Shown piece by piece: positions 53,826 to 64,000 of a stretch of DNA of 64,000 nucleotides. The stretch spans positions 434,001 to 498,000 of the forward strand of contig OX337235.1 in assembly GCA_946965045.2 (NCBI GenBank), given 5' to 3'. Made by a program: the position numbers and the translations under genes. The stretch comes from Epithemia pelagica (taxonomy: Eukaryota; Bacillariophyta; Bacillariophyceae; Surirellales; Surirellaceae). Positions within the stretch are counted from its first letter, which is position 1, and each line of letters begins with the position of its first letter. The notes beneath the pieces are model-generated. The model had not been told where the DNA came from. It saw only the letters and a program-made list of their open reading frames with translations, and did no database searches.

Positions 53826-55205
53826 ATGCCGTCTCTGCGTGGTCGTTATGTCATTGATCGCCTGAAACGTTGGACCTTGGCCCAGTTAAACCTGGCCTTG
53901 CCGGTGCCTCCGTACGGTACCTCTCAGTATTGGGATCATGCCTATCGATCCATGTTGCAGCAACCCGATCAAGTCGAACCACAAGAATGGGGCAATGCCT
54001 CGTACGAAACGTTGAAGGAATATCAGTACAAGACGCTGTCGATCCCCACCTCCTTGCTCCTTTCGTCGCCGCAGCAACAGCCTCGGTTCTCCGGTGCGGC
54101 CGTCTCGTATTACGAGTCCCACCCGAATCACAACCAGCCCGTACCCACCACCTTGGATTCGTCCCATGCCACGCGACCGGTGCATTCCACAACCTTGGCG
54201 GAAACCATGGGATTGACCGAGAATGATAATGATGATGATGATGATGAGGAGGAGTATAATCCAGAGGACGACCATGACCACAACGATTCGTCGTTTACCG
54301 AGAAACACAAGGCTCCCATTGTCATTTTGGGGTGTGGGATTTCCCGATTGGGTACCGATTTGGCCGCACACGAACCCTCTCTGGGACGACGACCAGGACG
54401 ACAAGGACGACGAACCGTGATTCAAGTCGATTGGAGTCCGCGCATTGTGCAATTGCAAACCATGTTTTGTCACGACCAGGTACAATCCGGTGCCTTGCAC
54501 ATTCGGGAAGATTCGGCGGCGCAATTGTCAAGTATTTCGCAGGACAATTCCATTCACGCTGTACTCGACAAGGGATTGATGGATCCCTTGTCTTGTACCT
54601 GTGCCCATCACGATGGACGATCCAAACACGTGCAAGATATTTTTCGAGCGGTCCATCGCGTCTTGAAACCCAATGGGTATTATTGTATCTGGTCCCTGTC
54701 GCAACCCGAATTCTTGTTACCCTTGTTGGAACAAGAAAACCTCATTCAACCCACTTCCGACCATGAGGATGATACCGACCACAAGAACGACAGGAACGCA
54801 ACGGGGGAATTGTTCCAGGATCGTTCCATGTTTGCTCCACAATATCTGCATCGTCCATCCATGCCCTCGCCACCACCCCTGTCCATACAACAACAACAAC
54901 AAGAACGACTCCAAAACATATATCGCAATTATCAACCCTTGGCATCCCTGTCATTATCATCGTCTTCCACCCATTCTACCACGATTCCGACGCGCACGCC
55001 TCGCAATCCCATGACCGGCAAACCCTACTTGTGGCAACGCTTGGACATTCGCCATGATGTCACCAATCAATTCCTCTTGTATCGGTTTCAAAAAGCGGCT
55101 GCCAGTGATCCGTTTTCAACGACGAGTGCGCAACCACCATCCTCCCGCTTGCCACGCCATTCGGAAAACAACAACAAGAACAACCATCGACAACGACGAG
55201 CTTGA
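53826..55205 (+). CDS. class I SAM-dependent methyltransferase MT-B (EEF1AKMT4/METTL13-like)
   Basis: 459 aa, intact from MPSLRGRYVIDRLKRW. YGTSQYWDHAYRSM (residues 30-43) is the family N-terminal signature. A variable linker with an Asp/Glu run (133-150) precedes motif I PIVILGCGISRLG (164-176), post-I VIQVDWSP (198-205), HAVLDKGLMDPLSC (244-257) and VLKPNGYYCIWSLSQPE (279-295). The C-terminus is Gln/Ser/Thr-rich and basic. The frame is open upstream to 53532, inside the Harbinger end, but the 53826 ATG matches the homologous start in copy 1. Lysine or N-terminal methylation of a translation factor is a family-based guess. Confidence 0.82.
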   Translation: MPSLRGRYVIDRLKRWTLAQLNLALPVPPYGTSQYWDHAYRSMLQQPDQVEPQEWGNASYETLKEYQYKTLSIPTSLLLSSPQQQPRFSGAAVSYYESHPNHNQPVPTTLDSSHATRPVHSTTLAETMGLTENDNDDDDDEEEYNPEDDHDHNDSSFTEKHKAPIVILGCGISRLGTDLAAHEPSLGRRPGRQGRRTVIQVDWSPRIVQLQTMFCHDQVQSGALHIREDSAAQLSSISQDNSIHAVLDKGLMDPLSCTCAHHDGRSKHVQDIFRAVHRVLKPNGYYCIWSLSQPEFLLPLLEQENLIQPTSDHEDDTDHKNDRNATGELFQDRSMFAPQYLHRPSMPSPPPLSIQQQQQERLQNIYRNYQPLASLSLSSSSTHSTTIPTRTPRNPMTGKPYLWQRLDIRHDVTNQFLLYRFQKAAASDPFSTTSAQPPSSRLPRHSENNNKNNHRQRRA

Positions 55206-55471
55206 AAAAAAACAAACACAGTCCATCAACCATTGTAAACATGAATCTTGGGTGCGTGCGTGTTGCTGGACGAGTTTGGAATCTCCATTGTTTCTCACGA
55301 AACACAGAGCTTGCGTGCGCAATTCAAAAGCCGCAATGGATGCTTTTTCACCTCCTATAATATTTATTTGCTGAACTCCCCATCCTTTTTCAGGATGGTA
55401 CATCGGAAACCGGAGCAGGGCTCAACGTGTCTTCAATCGACGAAACATGCATATACTACAATTCCCCAAAC

Positions 55472-56005
55472 TTAGTTGGACTTGGTCAAGGCCTTGCCAA
55501 CGGGGTTGTACACAAAGTTGAAGGTACAGTCGTGGACATGTTCAAAGGTGGCACTGCCACTTGGACGTAGCTCAAAGCAAACAAAGTCTTCAAAGTCACC
55601 GTGCGAAATCTTGGCATGACGGTAACTGACTTGTTCAATGGGACCAGCCGCAGCAGCAACACGGGCAACGACAATGGTAGCCTCAACGGCCTTGGCATTG
55701 CAGCAGCATCGTGGATCATCGTCATCGAAGGGGACGGTCCAACCAACGTTGGTGACCAACGACCGCAATATCAGCCACTGTATGTTTTGCCAAAGGCTTG
55801 ATTGTGGGCCTTGGGGACCACTTGATTGATTGTCACGGTCCGACAATTCGTGGGGCAAACCAATCAAGGTGAGCTTGGCTTGGGTGATTTCGTCATGCCC
55901 GTAGGCCGTTTCGACAGGTCCAATGTTGTTCACGGGCGCCAAGAACGAAAAGGTACAGTCCTTGGCATGAACTATAAATTGACATACGAGGACTTTTGAA
56001 GACAA
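55472..56005 (-). pseudogene. Sec-family C-terminal relic (F2), copy 2
   Basis: Near-identical to 29200-29733, with the same loss of the N-terminal half and the same out-of-frame SSGPQGPQSSLWQNIQW segment. It converges on MT-B. Confidence 0.8.
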
Positions 56006-56392
56006 GTCTACCCGTGTTGTAAGTAAAAGGGGGCGGAATCATGGGATATGGGTAACAATCATAGCAAGAAGATAATTGGAGTGGTCGATCAGGATAAGTT
56101 CGTCGCAAAAGGACGAGCCTTTCTCTTTCCCTCTTTCCATGAAAGAAACCTACGAAAACACAGACAACTACCTTGGACTACTCTCCAACAAAATCATGTC
56201 GGTTCAACAAGTGGGAGTAGTATATAAACTGTGAGAACTGTTCTTTCCCTGACTCGTGTTTTCTTGATAGGTAGTATCTTCCTGCCATTCGGACCATTTA
56301 CTGGTTACCACTCAAAGTGAAATCCCCCCATTATGACAATGTAGCGAATTTGAACTACATGAGCGCAACATCCATGTCGGCCTGCAAGTAAT

Positions 56393-56620
56393 TTACAAAT
56401 CAATATATTCCAGTGGCTCTTCTTCGAGCTGTTTTTTTGTTGTTGTAGAAAAATGAAGCAGATCTTTCACGTTCCTTCGTTCCACACAATCCAAACTTGA
56501 AGAAGCACCATTGTATCCTCCCATATCGTAGCTGCCTTCATTGCACACCGCCGCGGCATGTCCCTCATGCCTCTTGTTCATGGGTGGTCCTTCTTGCCAT
56601 TTCTTGTGTAGTTCGGCCAA
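56393..56620 (-). pseudogene. Kelch-repeat fragment, copy 2
   Basis: 75-aa frame nearly identical to 30121-30348 (KRHEGHAAAVCNEGSYDMGG). It is a single blade, so a relic is more likely than a functional gene. Confidence 0.6.
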
Positions 56621-56934
56621 ATTCAGCTATTGGTGGCACAGAGACCTTTTCGGTTTCCTCCCAATGCGACAGCGGTTTGTCCCCTCTTGTCATCATTGTT
56701 GCAAGGGTTCAGTGCGACCAGCGCAGTCTTACGCAAACGCCATCCAAACCCTCAAGTCCATTTTGGTTTTTTGTCCAAGATGAAAAGCCCCGAATATCGT
56801 GCTTGTTCGTGCAGTGGCATCATTCTTTGCATGGTTCCAAACGTTAAATTTAATACAAGGATATTTAGACGGGGGATCAATGGAATGGATGCGAGCACGT
56901 CTGAGCCATTTTGTGACGATTCAATCGTGACGAC

Positions 56935-57453
56935 GGCTCGCGTGAGCTCCCGTCGTGTACCTTGCCTGTTTCTCGTAGTAGTTTTAAGGACGGGGTGGAA
57001 CCATAGAAACTCCAAATTTTCTCCTCCCCCAGAACAGCTATTTTACAATAGCGAAAACAGACCCCCCGGGAAATTCTGGCAGAGGCAAGAACGCTTGCCA
57101 CATTGCTGGCGTAACGGGAAAGAAGAGTTTGGAATAGAAATTTGCAGACTCGGGTGATCGTGAGAAAAAGGGATACCGGTCAATTAACGTAGAAGGAAAA
57201 AATAACAAGGGAGGGGTGAAAAAATCGGCTAGTATCGATGTCACTGACTGTTTTGGGGGTATGCTGTAGGACTACCGTAATTTTCGGTTTCCTGTACCCC
57301 CGGAATGTGCATGGATCAGTGAGGGGGGTACAGGACCAAGAGAATTTTTGGGTGCGATTGGGGGGTACCTTTGTTCGTCCGTCATCCGAAAGGAAAAAAT
57401 TGTCTCGATACGATCCAATCCTGACGCCGGCTCGCGTGAGCTCCCGCCGTGTA
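56935..57453. repeat. copy-2-specific insertion flanked by 25-bp direct repeats
   Basis: GGCTCGCGTGAGCTCCCG followed by YCGTGTA occurs at 56935-56959 and 57429-57453, with about 470 bp between. Copy 1 (near 30663-30687) and the inverted arm have only one copy and no insert. The insert has inverted GGGGGTA/TACCCCC motifs (57254-57304) and no clear coding potential. Confidence 0.6.
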
Positions 57454-57563
57454 GCTTTTGCCTTTGCTTCTGCACGACCAAACCATCGCCCGGCCCACCC
57501 AAACGGTTTTGGGTTTTGGCCCTTCCAAAATATGACCCGAAAGCAAAAACCGTGACATCGACC

Positions 57564-60297
57564 ATGGTCTTTTTGTTTTCTTCCTTCTCCCGGTGTGGAC
57601 GACTTGTGTCGTGGATGCTTGGTCTGTGGATTTTGGCGTATGCGTATCAGAATCATGTTGCTGAGGCATTTTGCCTTCCTGGATCCAATCTACAATCCTT
57701 TGTGGAAGGCCAAAAGTAAGTATTAGTTGGTTGTACCAAAGATTTGGTGTCGTCGTTTTGTTGAGTGGTGACAAGTGGTTTGTCCCTCTTGTATCCTTTT
57801 CCACCATGTTTCTTCCTTGGACTAATGTTTCTGTGGCTTGGCATGGATTCTTGTTCTGGCATGACTAATTACCAACTTTACACTATACTATCACTCGGAA
57901 TGATTCGACAATTCTCGATCGTCTACTGCACTGTATCAACGAATCCAACTCTGCTACAACAAACTTATTTGTCGCTATATTGTGTCTACAACTCAACGCA
58001 ACAACAACAACAATAGAACTCTTGTCGCGATACGGAGTAATCGAGGCTCTACCAACAACGAGGGGGGAGAGGTTGGAGGGGGCAATGACGGAACCGGCCC
58101 ATCTAAAAAGAACCGAAAAGTGACCATAAGGAAGACACGCCAAATCTTGAAAGCTAGCTCTTCGAATCCACCAGAGGACAGCAAAACACTTGGTAACTAC
58201 TTGGAAGACACTTGGTTCAAGACAAATATGTCACAAGAATTAAAAGACTTTATTCGAAGTCAATCGATCAAAATGTTGAAAGAAAATCCTAAACTCTCTG
58301 CATTTTCTCAAGACTATTTGAAGATTGACTTGGCACATTTTTTGACAACAAGAAAAGTAGCTCGTATGGATCTTTCCCCCAATGAATCCCAGAGAGTGGC
58401 CTTGATCGACTTTGACATCAAAAACAACGCTATGTTTTACAAACGAGACTTAAATGCATTCAATGCTCGAGTGGAAGAACTTTTCAAATGGAAAGACTCC
58501 GCAAGAGACGAGTACATGGCTCCGTATTTTCCGCTCATCCAATCGAGTGGAACTGGCAAGACCAAATTGCTACACGAATGCAAGAAGATGTTTAACAGTG
58601 ACAATCAAAGCGACGTTCACTGCGAACTTATTCTGTGCCATTATGGTGAAGTCACGCACTTAGCATGGGGCAGTGACATATTCTCCGACACTCTGGACGT
58701 TAAAACAATTGGAACCACCAGTGATGGCCGAGAAACGCTGTGGAAGAAGTTGGATGCTTCTGTAGAGAAGGCAAGAACGAAAAAGGTCGTGCTGCTATTT
58801 GACGAGTCCCAACACCTCATCAACAATGGTGACGGGTTTTATTTTCGAAGCATACGATGGTGGCTTCGAAAAGAACGAAATGAACATAACATTGTTGGCG
58901 TGTTTGCAGGAACAAGCATGAGTTTGGCAAACTACTTTCCGGAACCACCGCAGAATTCATACTACTCAAGAAATGTAAGACCAACATACAACTCAGGCAA
59001 AAGATTGTATGCTCCATTTTTCGAAATCACAACGAATGGACTTGTTTTAATAACCAATGGTTCCGAATTCGATAAAAAATCTTCTACAGAGTTTGATGTT
59101 GCAGTCCAATATGGGCGCCCGTTGTTCGCTCGGATGCATCTAAAGGGTGATTTGAAAGATGCGTTGGACTCAATTTTGCTTCGGATGAAAGGTGGGACCT
59201 ACAAGATTGAATTGGAGAACGTGAGTTCATGTTTTTCAATTTTGGCAGCTCGTCTGCCATTGGGCCATGTTTCATTTGATCTTGCGTCAAAACAAGTGGC
59301 TTCGGGGTATGCCCATCTCACTCATTTTGACCCGGAACAACCATCTGTCGCAGATATTGCGTACCTTCCGGATCCGGTATGCGCATGGCTTGCCATGTCC
59401 CAAATGATCGAGAAGTGCAAGCGTTTTGGCGACTTTTCTCATCCTCCTTCTTTCTGGTCCGAATTTGCCATCAAGATGTACACGTCTGCATTGTGTCGTC
59501 CTGAAAAGGGAGATGTTGGTGAAGTCGCTGCTGCCTTTTACATGCTGGCTTGTGGAGACGAGTTGCGCTGGGAAAAATCACAAAATCTCTTGCATCTCTC
59601 TGTTCCACTTGAGAAATTTATCAAAAGACTACAAGGCAACGATGATGATTCATATAGCGTTGATAGCACTGGAGAAGCAAGCGTCAATTTTATCCAAGTG
59701 TGTCGCAATTACTTGCGTTACAGCCTGAAAGAACTGCAGGAGAGTGGCCTATTGGAGCACTGGTATCGAGGTGCAAGGGCATCCTATGCGTATGCCTCTT
59801 GCCCGGCTTACGACCTGGTGATACCTGTGCGATATCAACACAATACTGATGATTGCTACTGTCCCATGCTAGTGAGTGTAAAGAATCGACTGTCGTACAC
59901 TCCCGAGCAACGCCAGAGTGCAGTCAACGCCATGGAAAAGGTGTTTAAGGGCGCTGGCATCAAAACTGGGTTGTGTATTCTCTTACTGATTGGCCTTGAG
60001 GATCCATTGCAAAACACCTTACCTGATATGAATTTTTCGCACAATGCAATTTCGACATTGATAATCGAAGTGCCAGCCGATGACCGTTTTGGAGCGACCA
60101 AGCTTGCTGTATGTTCCACTTGTGGAGGAGGGGAAAAGTCGGAGGTAATGGCATCTCATTCAGAGGTTGCATTGGGAAGTGGGAACAGGTTCGGACGGTT
60201 GCTACGAAGCAAGACAACGAAAAAGATGCCATCGTCAAAGTTCTTGCAAGAGATAGCGAAGGGCTTCGAGGACGCCTTGCGAGAAAGTGATATCTAA
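57564..60297 (+). CDS. Crinkler/RHS-like P-loop NTPase with nuclease-like domain, copy 2
   Basis: A long intact frame (57982 GTG to 60297). Numbering from that GTG, Walker A QSSGTGKTK spans 187-195 and Walker B VVLLFDES spans 269-276. A C-terminal YDLVIPVR (about 610-617) and MLVSVKNR (about 626-633) form a probable PD-(D/E)XK-type core. The first in-frame ATG is at about codon 83, so a 5' exon is likely. A candidate at 57564-57715 (MVFLFSSFSRCGRLVSWML...VAEAFCLPGSN) ends at GTAAGT. The acceptor AATAG at 58012-58016 preserves the frame. The candidate exon looks like a signal or targeting peptide. The family includes host-directed effectors and transposon-linked NTPases. No function is assigned. 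Confidence 0.68.
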
Positions 60298-60360
60298 ATA
60301 CTCTCCTATTGTAGTATATGAGAAGAAGAACAGAGCATATCACCTCGCCATTTCTACTAT

Positions 60361-61637
60361 TTGCATAAACCGTTGGTCGTTAGCCAATTTGAAACTTTTC
60401 TTGCCGGCGCCCCCTACGGCACCTCTCGGTATTGGGATTCTCCTATCGATCCAAGTTGCAGCAACCAGATCAAGTTGGACCGCAAGAATGGGTCGATGCG
60501 TCAGGAATATCAGTACAAGACGCTTTCCGTATCCACCTCGTTGCTCGTAGCGTCGCAGCATCAGCAGCATTTGTCCTCTGTTTCGGCAGTCTATTACGAT
60601 CCAAACAAGAATCACGACCATAACCAGCCAGTATCCACCACCTTGGATTCGTCGCATGCTCATCGACCGGTGCATTCTACAACCTTGGCGGAAACCATGG
60701 GATTGACCGAGAATGATGATGATGACAATGATGATGAGTATAATACGGAGGACGACAATGACACCAAAGATTTTGCCCAGAAAAAGAAGGCTCCCATTGT
60801 CATTTTGGGTTGTGGGATTTCCTGATTGGGTACGGAATCGGCCGCGCACGAACCCCCTCTTGGATAAGGACGACAACGACGAACGGTGATTCAAGTCGAT
60901 TGCAGTCCGCACATTGTGCAACTGTGGATTATTTCGCAAGACAATTCCATTCACGCTGTACTCGACAAGGGATTGATGGATCCCTTGTCTCGTACCTATG
61001 CCCATCACACGATGGACGATCGAAACAGGTCCAAGATATTTTTCGAGCCGTCCATTGCGTCTAGAAACCCAATGGGTATTATTGTGTCTGGTCCCTGCCG
61101 CAACCCGAATTCTTGTTACCCTTGTTGGAACAAGAAAACCTCATTCAACCCACTTCCGACCATGAGGATGATACCGACAATGACTGGAACGCAACGGGGG
61201 AGTTGTCCCAGGAGGAGGATCCTCGTCGTTCCATGTTTTCTCCACAATATCTGGATCGTCCATCCATGCCCTCGCCACCACCCTTGTCCATACAACAACA
61301 ACAACAACAACAAGAACGACTCCAAAACACGTATCGCAATTATCAACCCTTGGCATCCCTGTCATTATCCTCGTCATCCACCCATTCTACCACGATTCCG
61401 ACGCGCACGCCTCGCAATCCCATGATAGGCAAACCCTACTTGTGGCAACGCTTGGACATTCGCCATGATATTACCAATCAATTCCTCTTGTATCGGTTTC
61501 AAAAGGCGGCTGCCAGTGATCCCTTTTCGACGACGACACGTCGCGGAGGTGGTGGTGGTGCACAACCACCCTCCTCCCGCTTGCCACGCCATTCGGCTCA
61601 CAACAAGAACAACCAACGACAACGACGACGAGCTTGA
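60361..61637 (+). pseudogene. methyltransferase MT-C pseudogene, copy 2
   Basis: MT-B-like over its length but broken: a CGA-to-TGA stop directly after motif I (PIVILGCGIS, then stop at 60823-60825), loss of the post-I region, and further frame changes (60900-61110). The C-terminal third from LLPLLEQENLIQP onward is open to 61637. It lies immediately after CRN and converges on Sec. Confidence 0.82.
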
Positions 61638-61922
61638 GAAAAAACACCAACAACAACACTGTCAATCCAAGATGGTGAACAGGACTCTTGGGTGCGTGCG
61701 TGTGGTGCTCAAGCTGGAAGAGTTTGGAACCAGTGTTTCTCGCGAAACACAGAGCTTGCGCGCGCGCAATCAAAAAGGCCGCTATGGATGCTTTTCCCCC
61801 TTCTATTATTATATTTATTTGCTGAACTCTCCATTCTATTTTCAGGATGGTGTATCGGAAACCGGAGACAAATTCAACGTGTCTCCACTCGACAAAACAT
61901 GCATATACTGCAATACCCAAAC
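61638..61922 (+). other. MT/Sec intergenic interval with conserved acceptor and short frame
   Basis: TCCATTCTATTTTCAG (about 61829-61844) is a strong acceptor-like site with a branch-point-like CTGAAC upstream. The following frame (DGVSETGDKFNVSPLDKTC...) stops at TAA 61924-61926, overlapping the Sec stop codon on the other strand. Confidence 0.5.
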
Positions 61923-62954
61923 TTAATTGGCCTTGGTCAAGGCCTTGCCAACGGGGTTGTACACAAAGTTGAAGGTACAATCGTGGACATGTTCAAAGGT
62001 GGCACTGCCACTTTGACGAAGTTCAAAGCAAACAAAGTCTTCAAAGTCACCGTGCGAAATCTTGGCATGACGGTAACTAACTTGTTCAATGGGACCAGCC
62101 GCAGCAGCAACACGGGCAACGACAATGGTAGCCTCATCGGCCTTGGCATTGCAGCAGCATCGTGGATCATCGTCATCGTAGGGGCAGCACAATCCGCACG
62201 AACGGTCCAACCATCCTTGGTGACCACCAACGGCAATGTCAGCCACTGTTTGGAACAACCCCAGAGACAAGGCGGAGTTGCTAAAGGCTTGATTGTGGGC
62301 CTTGAGAACCACTTTATTGAGAATTTGATTGTCACGGTCCGACAATTCGTGGGGCAAACCAATCAAGGTGAGCTGGGCTTCGGTGATTTCGCCATGTCCA
62401 TAGGCCGTTTCGACGGGTCCAATGGTGTTCAAGCCAGTGTGTTCCAAGAAGGAAAAGGTACAGTCCTTGGCATGAACTAAATTGACATATGAGGACTTTT
62501 GAAGACGGTCGCACAAGTCATATTGGAACTGTTCGTGAAGAAGACCAAGATCGGCCGTGGCACCCAACACACTGTCCTTGTAATAAAATACATCGACTTG
62601 AGCATTGATAAAGGCAGCTTCTTCTTGGCTGTTCTTGACAAGAGAAGTACTGCTGGGTGTCCACCAAAAGGAGTCGGAAGGAATGGTGGAAAAGCCTTGA
62701 GTCTTGATATCGCCCAACTTTTGGCCCGCCTTGTCGAAACCAAAGGCCTGGTTGTACGCGGCCTGAGCTTGCTTGGTAATGTAGTTGGCTTCCTCGTCCG
62801 AGACCATGTCCGAAAGACCACCCACAACAATGCGGGCATTGTACGATTCCGTCGAGGCACTGGCCACCATTTCTTGAAAGGCAGCACGCAAACTAAAGTC
62901 GGCGGCAGCAGACGAAGTGAAGAGCATGGTGAGAAAGGCAAGAGAAAGCTTCAT
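61923..62954 (-). CDS. secreted Cys-rich protein of unknown function (Sec), copy 2
   Basis: 343 aa, intact. It has one residue more than the other two Sec genes in the signal peptide (MKLSLAFLTMLFTSSAAADF). The Cys cluster CGLCCPYDDDDPRCCCNAK is identical. The frame is open upstream to 63197, but the ATG at 62952-62954 matches the paralogues, follows TTCACC, and starts the signal peptide. It converges on MT-C. Divergence from the two arm copies is a few residues only. Confidence 0.85.
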   Translation of the reverse strand: MKLSLAFLTMLFTSSAAADFSLRAAFQEMVASASTESYNARIVVGGLSDMVSDEEANYITKQAQAAYNQAFGFDKAGQKLGDIKTQGFSTIPSDSFWWTPSSTSLVKNSQEEAAFINAQVDVFYYKDSVLGATADLGLLHEQFQYDLCDRLQKSSYVNLVHAKDCTFSFLEHTGLNTIGPVETAYGHGEITEAQLTLIGLPHELSDRDNQILNKVVLKAHNQAFSNSALSLGLFQTVADIAVGGHQGWLDRSCGLCCPYDDDDPRCCCNAKADEATIVVARVAAAAGPIEQVSYRHAKISHGDFEDFVCFELRQSGSATFEHVHDCTFNFVYNPVGKALTKAN

Positions 62955-64000
62955 GGTGAATGTAGTTGTTCTTGAAAATCGGTGCAAAGACTTGAGGCTT
63001 TTTGCTTTTGCCGTTTGGAAAATTGTGAGCAAAGTGAGGGATCTAGAATTTGGAGGTGGAAGAGCAAAAGTCGAGTGGATCCATAAGACCACGTGTGGCG
63101 TCCGTGGGATCAGAAACGAAAACACATTGGGACAAGGAACCCAATACTCACATTTCACATTGTTTTTGACGTTTTGGCCACACGGGGTTAGACCCACGGA
63201 TGCATCGAGATTTGATTGTCATATTGAGAACTGATTGGCTGTTTCCGTTGTCAATAGGAAAGGGACTTGAAACCCAAAGCGCCCTTGTGCTGTCATTTTC
63301 TCTCGCTGGTTTCGATTGGTTGTTTAGATGCAGCGTCAACCGTTTTCCCCATCGGAGATTTCTGGTTCTTCGATACCATTGGTGGAATAGAACAAAAGTC
63401 TATGATTGGCTAAAATGGCCCTAGAGTTGTATTTCCGAAATCATTGCCACTGATTTCCCCCCCCCCCCCCCGCATTGAACTCAGAATCCCCGGTTCCCGT
63501 AAAGAATAAAAGGGGCAGGAATGATGCATAAGGGTAGCTAGGATAGCAGTATGATAATGTCCGTGGAGTATGTACGCAAAGGCACCCCTACGTAGAGAGT
63601 TTGCCATCATGATCAAGACGCATGAATGAAAATCGTCATATCTATTGGTAATATTTCAATAAGTCCTCCCGTTATTTGGAAGAGGCAAGGAGGCAAGGTA
63701 TAGCCATGCTACTAAACGGAGCCGTTGCGAAATGAGGGCATTATCATCGTTCCAAGAATAGTAAGGTCGTTGGAAGGAATCTGCGAAAACACAGATGAGA
63801 AGCTCAGACTACTTCTCACCAAAATCATGTCGGTTTGAGACGGAGAAAAGGCTGTGAGGTACTGTTCTTTTCGTGTCTCGTGTTTTTTGTATCACCCTGC
63901 CCTGTTCAGTCCTCTACAGCACGGACTGTACCAACCTCAAAAGGAATACAAAGCTGGCTATTCTTCGTTTGGCTCCATGTTCGTTTCGTCTCTGGTTCTC
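62955..64000. other. upstream region of Sec copy 2
   Basis: Similar to 34445-35230, then to 36000-36210, then (63780-63920) to 29880-30050. The next repeat of the module may therefore start at the window edge. It holds a long C-run (about 63460-63473) and CCGTAAAGAATAAAAGGGG (63497-63515). No gene was seen. Confidence 0.45.

Larger units (their letters stand above)
43505..63770 (+). repeat. segmental duplication, copy 2 (direct repeat of 1-6463 plus 27410-36210)
   Basis: Position 1 matches 43505 and the match continues with small indels through MT-A (4930-6222 and 48774-50078), MT-B (27540 and 53826), the Sec and Kelch relics, CRN (31214 and 57982), MT-C and Sec. The nested retrotransposons are unique to copy 1. 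The Harbinger element is unique to copy 2. Confidence 0.9.

Noticed and set aside
62955-63197. N-terminal extension of Sec copy 2 to 424 aa
   Set aside because: The ATG at 62954 aligns with the other Sec genes and begins the signal peptide. The extension is promoter sequence.

Overview
The window is nuclear DNA of a protist, most likely a diatom or another stramenopile alga. The reasons are short GT-AG introns (about 70-180 bp) with phase-compatible exons, three Copia-type LTR retrotransposons that resemble the diatom CoDi lineages, a PIF/Harbinger transposon, a Crypton-like tyrosine recombinase, and acidic or low-complexity gene linkers. I cannot name the species. No rRNA, tRNA or CRISPR array was recognised.

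The window is an accessory locus built by repeated segmental duplication. The recurring module contains a class I SAM-methyltransferase gene (MT, related to EEF1AKMT4/METTL13) that converges tail to tail on a gene for a secreted Cys-rich protein of unknown function (called Sec here). Alongside lie a Kelch-repeat relic and a Crinkler/RHS-like P-loop NTPase with a probable C-terminal nuclease domain (called CRN here). Copy 1 occupies 1-6463 and continues at about 27410-34560. An inverted partial copy occupies about 37310-43500. Copy 2 occupies about 43505-63770. The inverted pair (about 29.2-34.56 kb and 37.31-43.5 kb) has a spacer of about 2.75 kb and carries two Sec genes with identical proteins.

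Region by region: 1-4570 is a Sec pseudogene interrupted by a tyrosine-recombinase unit flanked by 98-bp direct repeats. 4930-6222 is MT-A, broken by a stop. 6464-27409 is a three-level nest: Copia E1, with Copia E2 in its 3' LTR, with Copia E3 in the primer-binding region of E2. 27540-28933 is MT-B, frameshifted. 29200-29733 is a Sec relic, 30121-30348 a Kelch relic, 30796-32449 a truncated CRN fused to an MT-C relic, and 33416-34444 an intact Sec. 34445-37417 is spacer with a Mutator-like MITE. 37418-43700 is the inverted copy with intact Sec and intact CRN. 43505-48414 is the second recombinase unit inside a Sec pseudogene. 48774-50078 is intact MT-A, 50176-53566 a PIF/Harbinger element, 53826-55205 intact MT-B, then Sec and Kelch relics, 57564-60297 CRN, an MT-C pseudogene, and 61923-62954 an intact Sec.

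Intact cellular genes are three Sec, two MT (one MT-A, one MT-B) and two CRN. The rest are relics or mobile elements. The E1-E2-E3 nest and the Harbinger element each occur in only one copy of the duplicated segment, and the other copy supplies an empty or near-empty site. They therefore inserted after the duplication.
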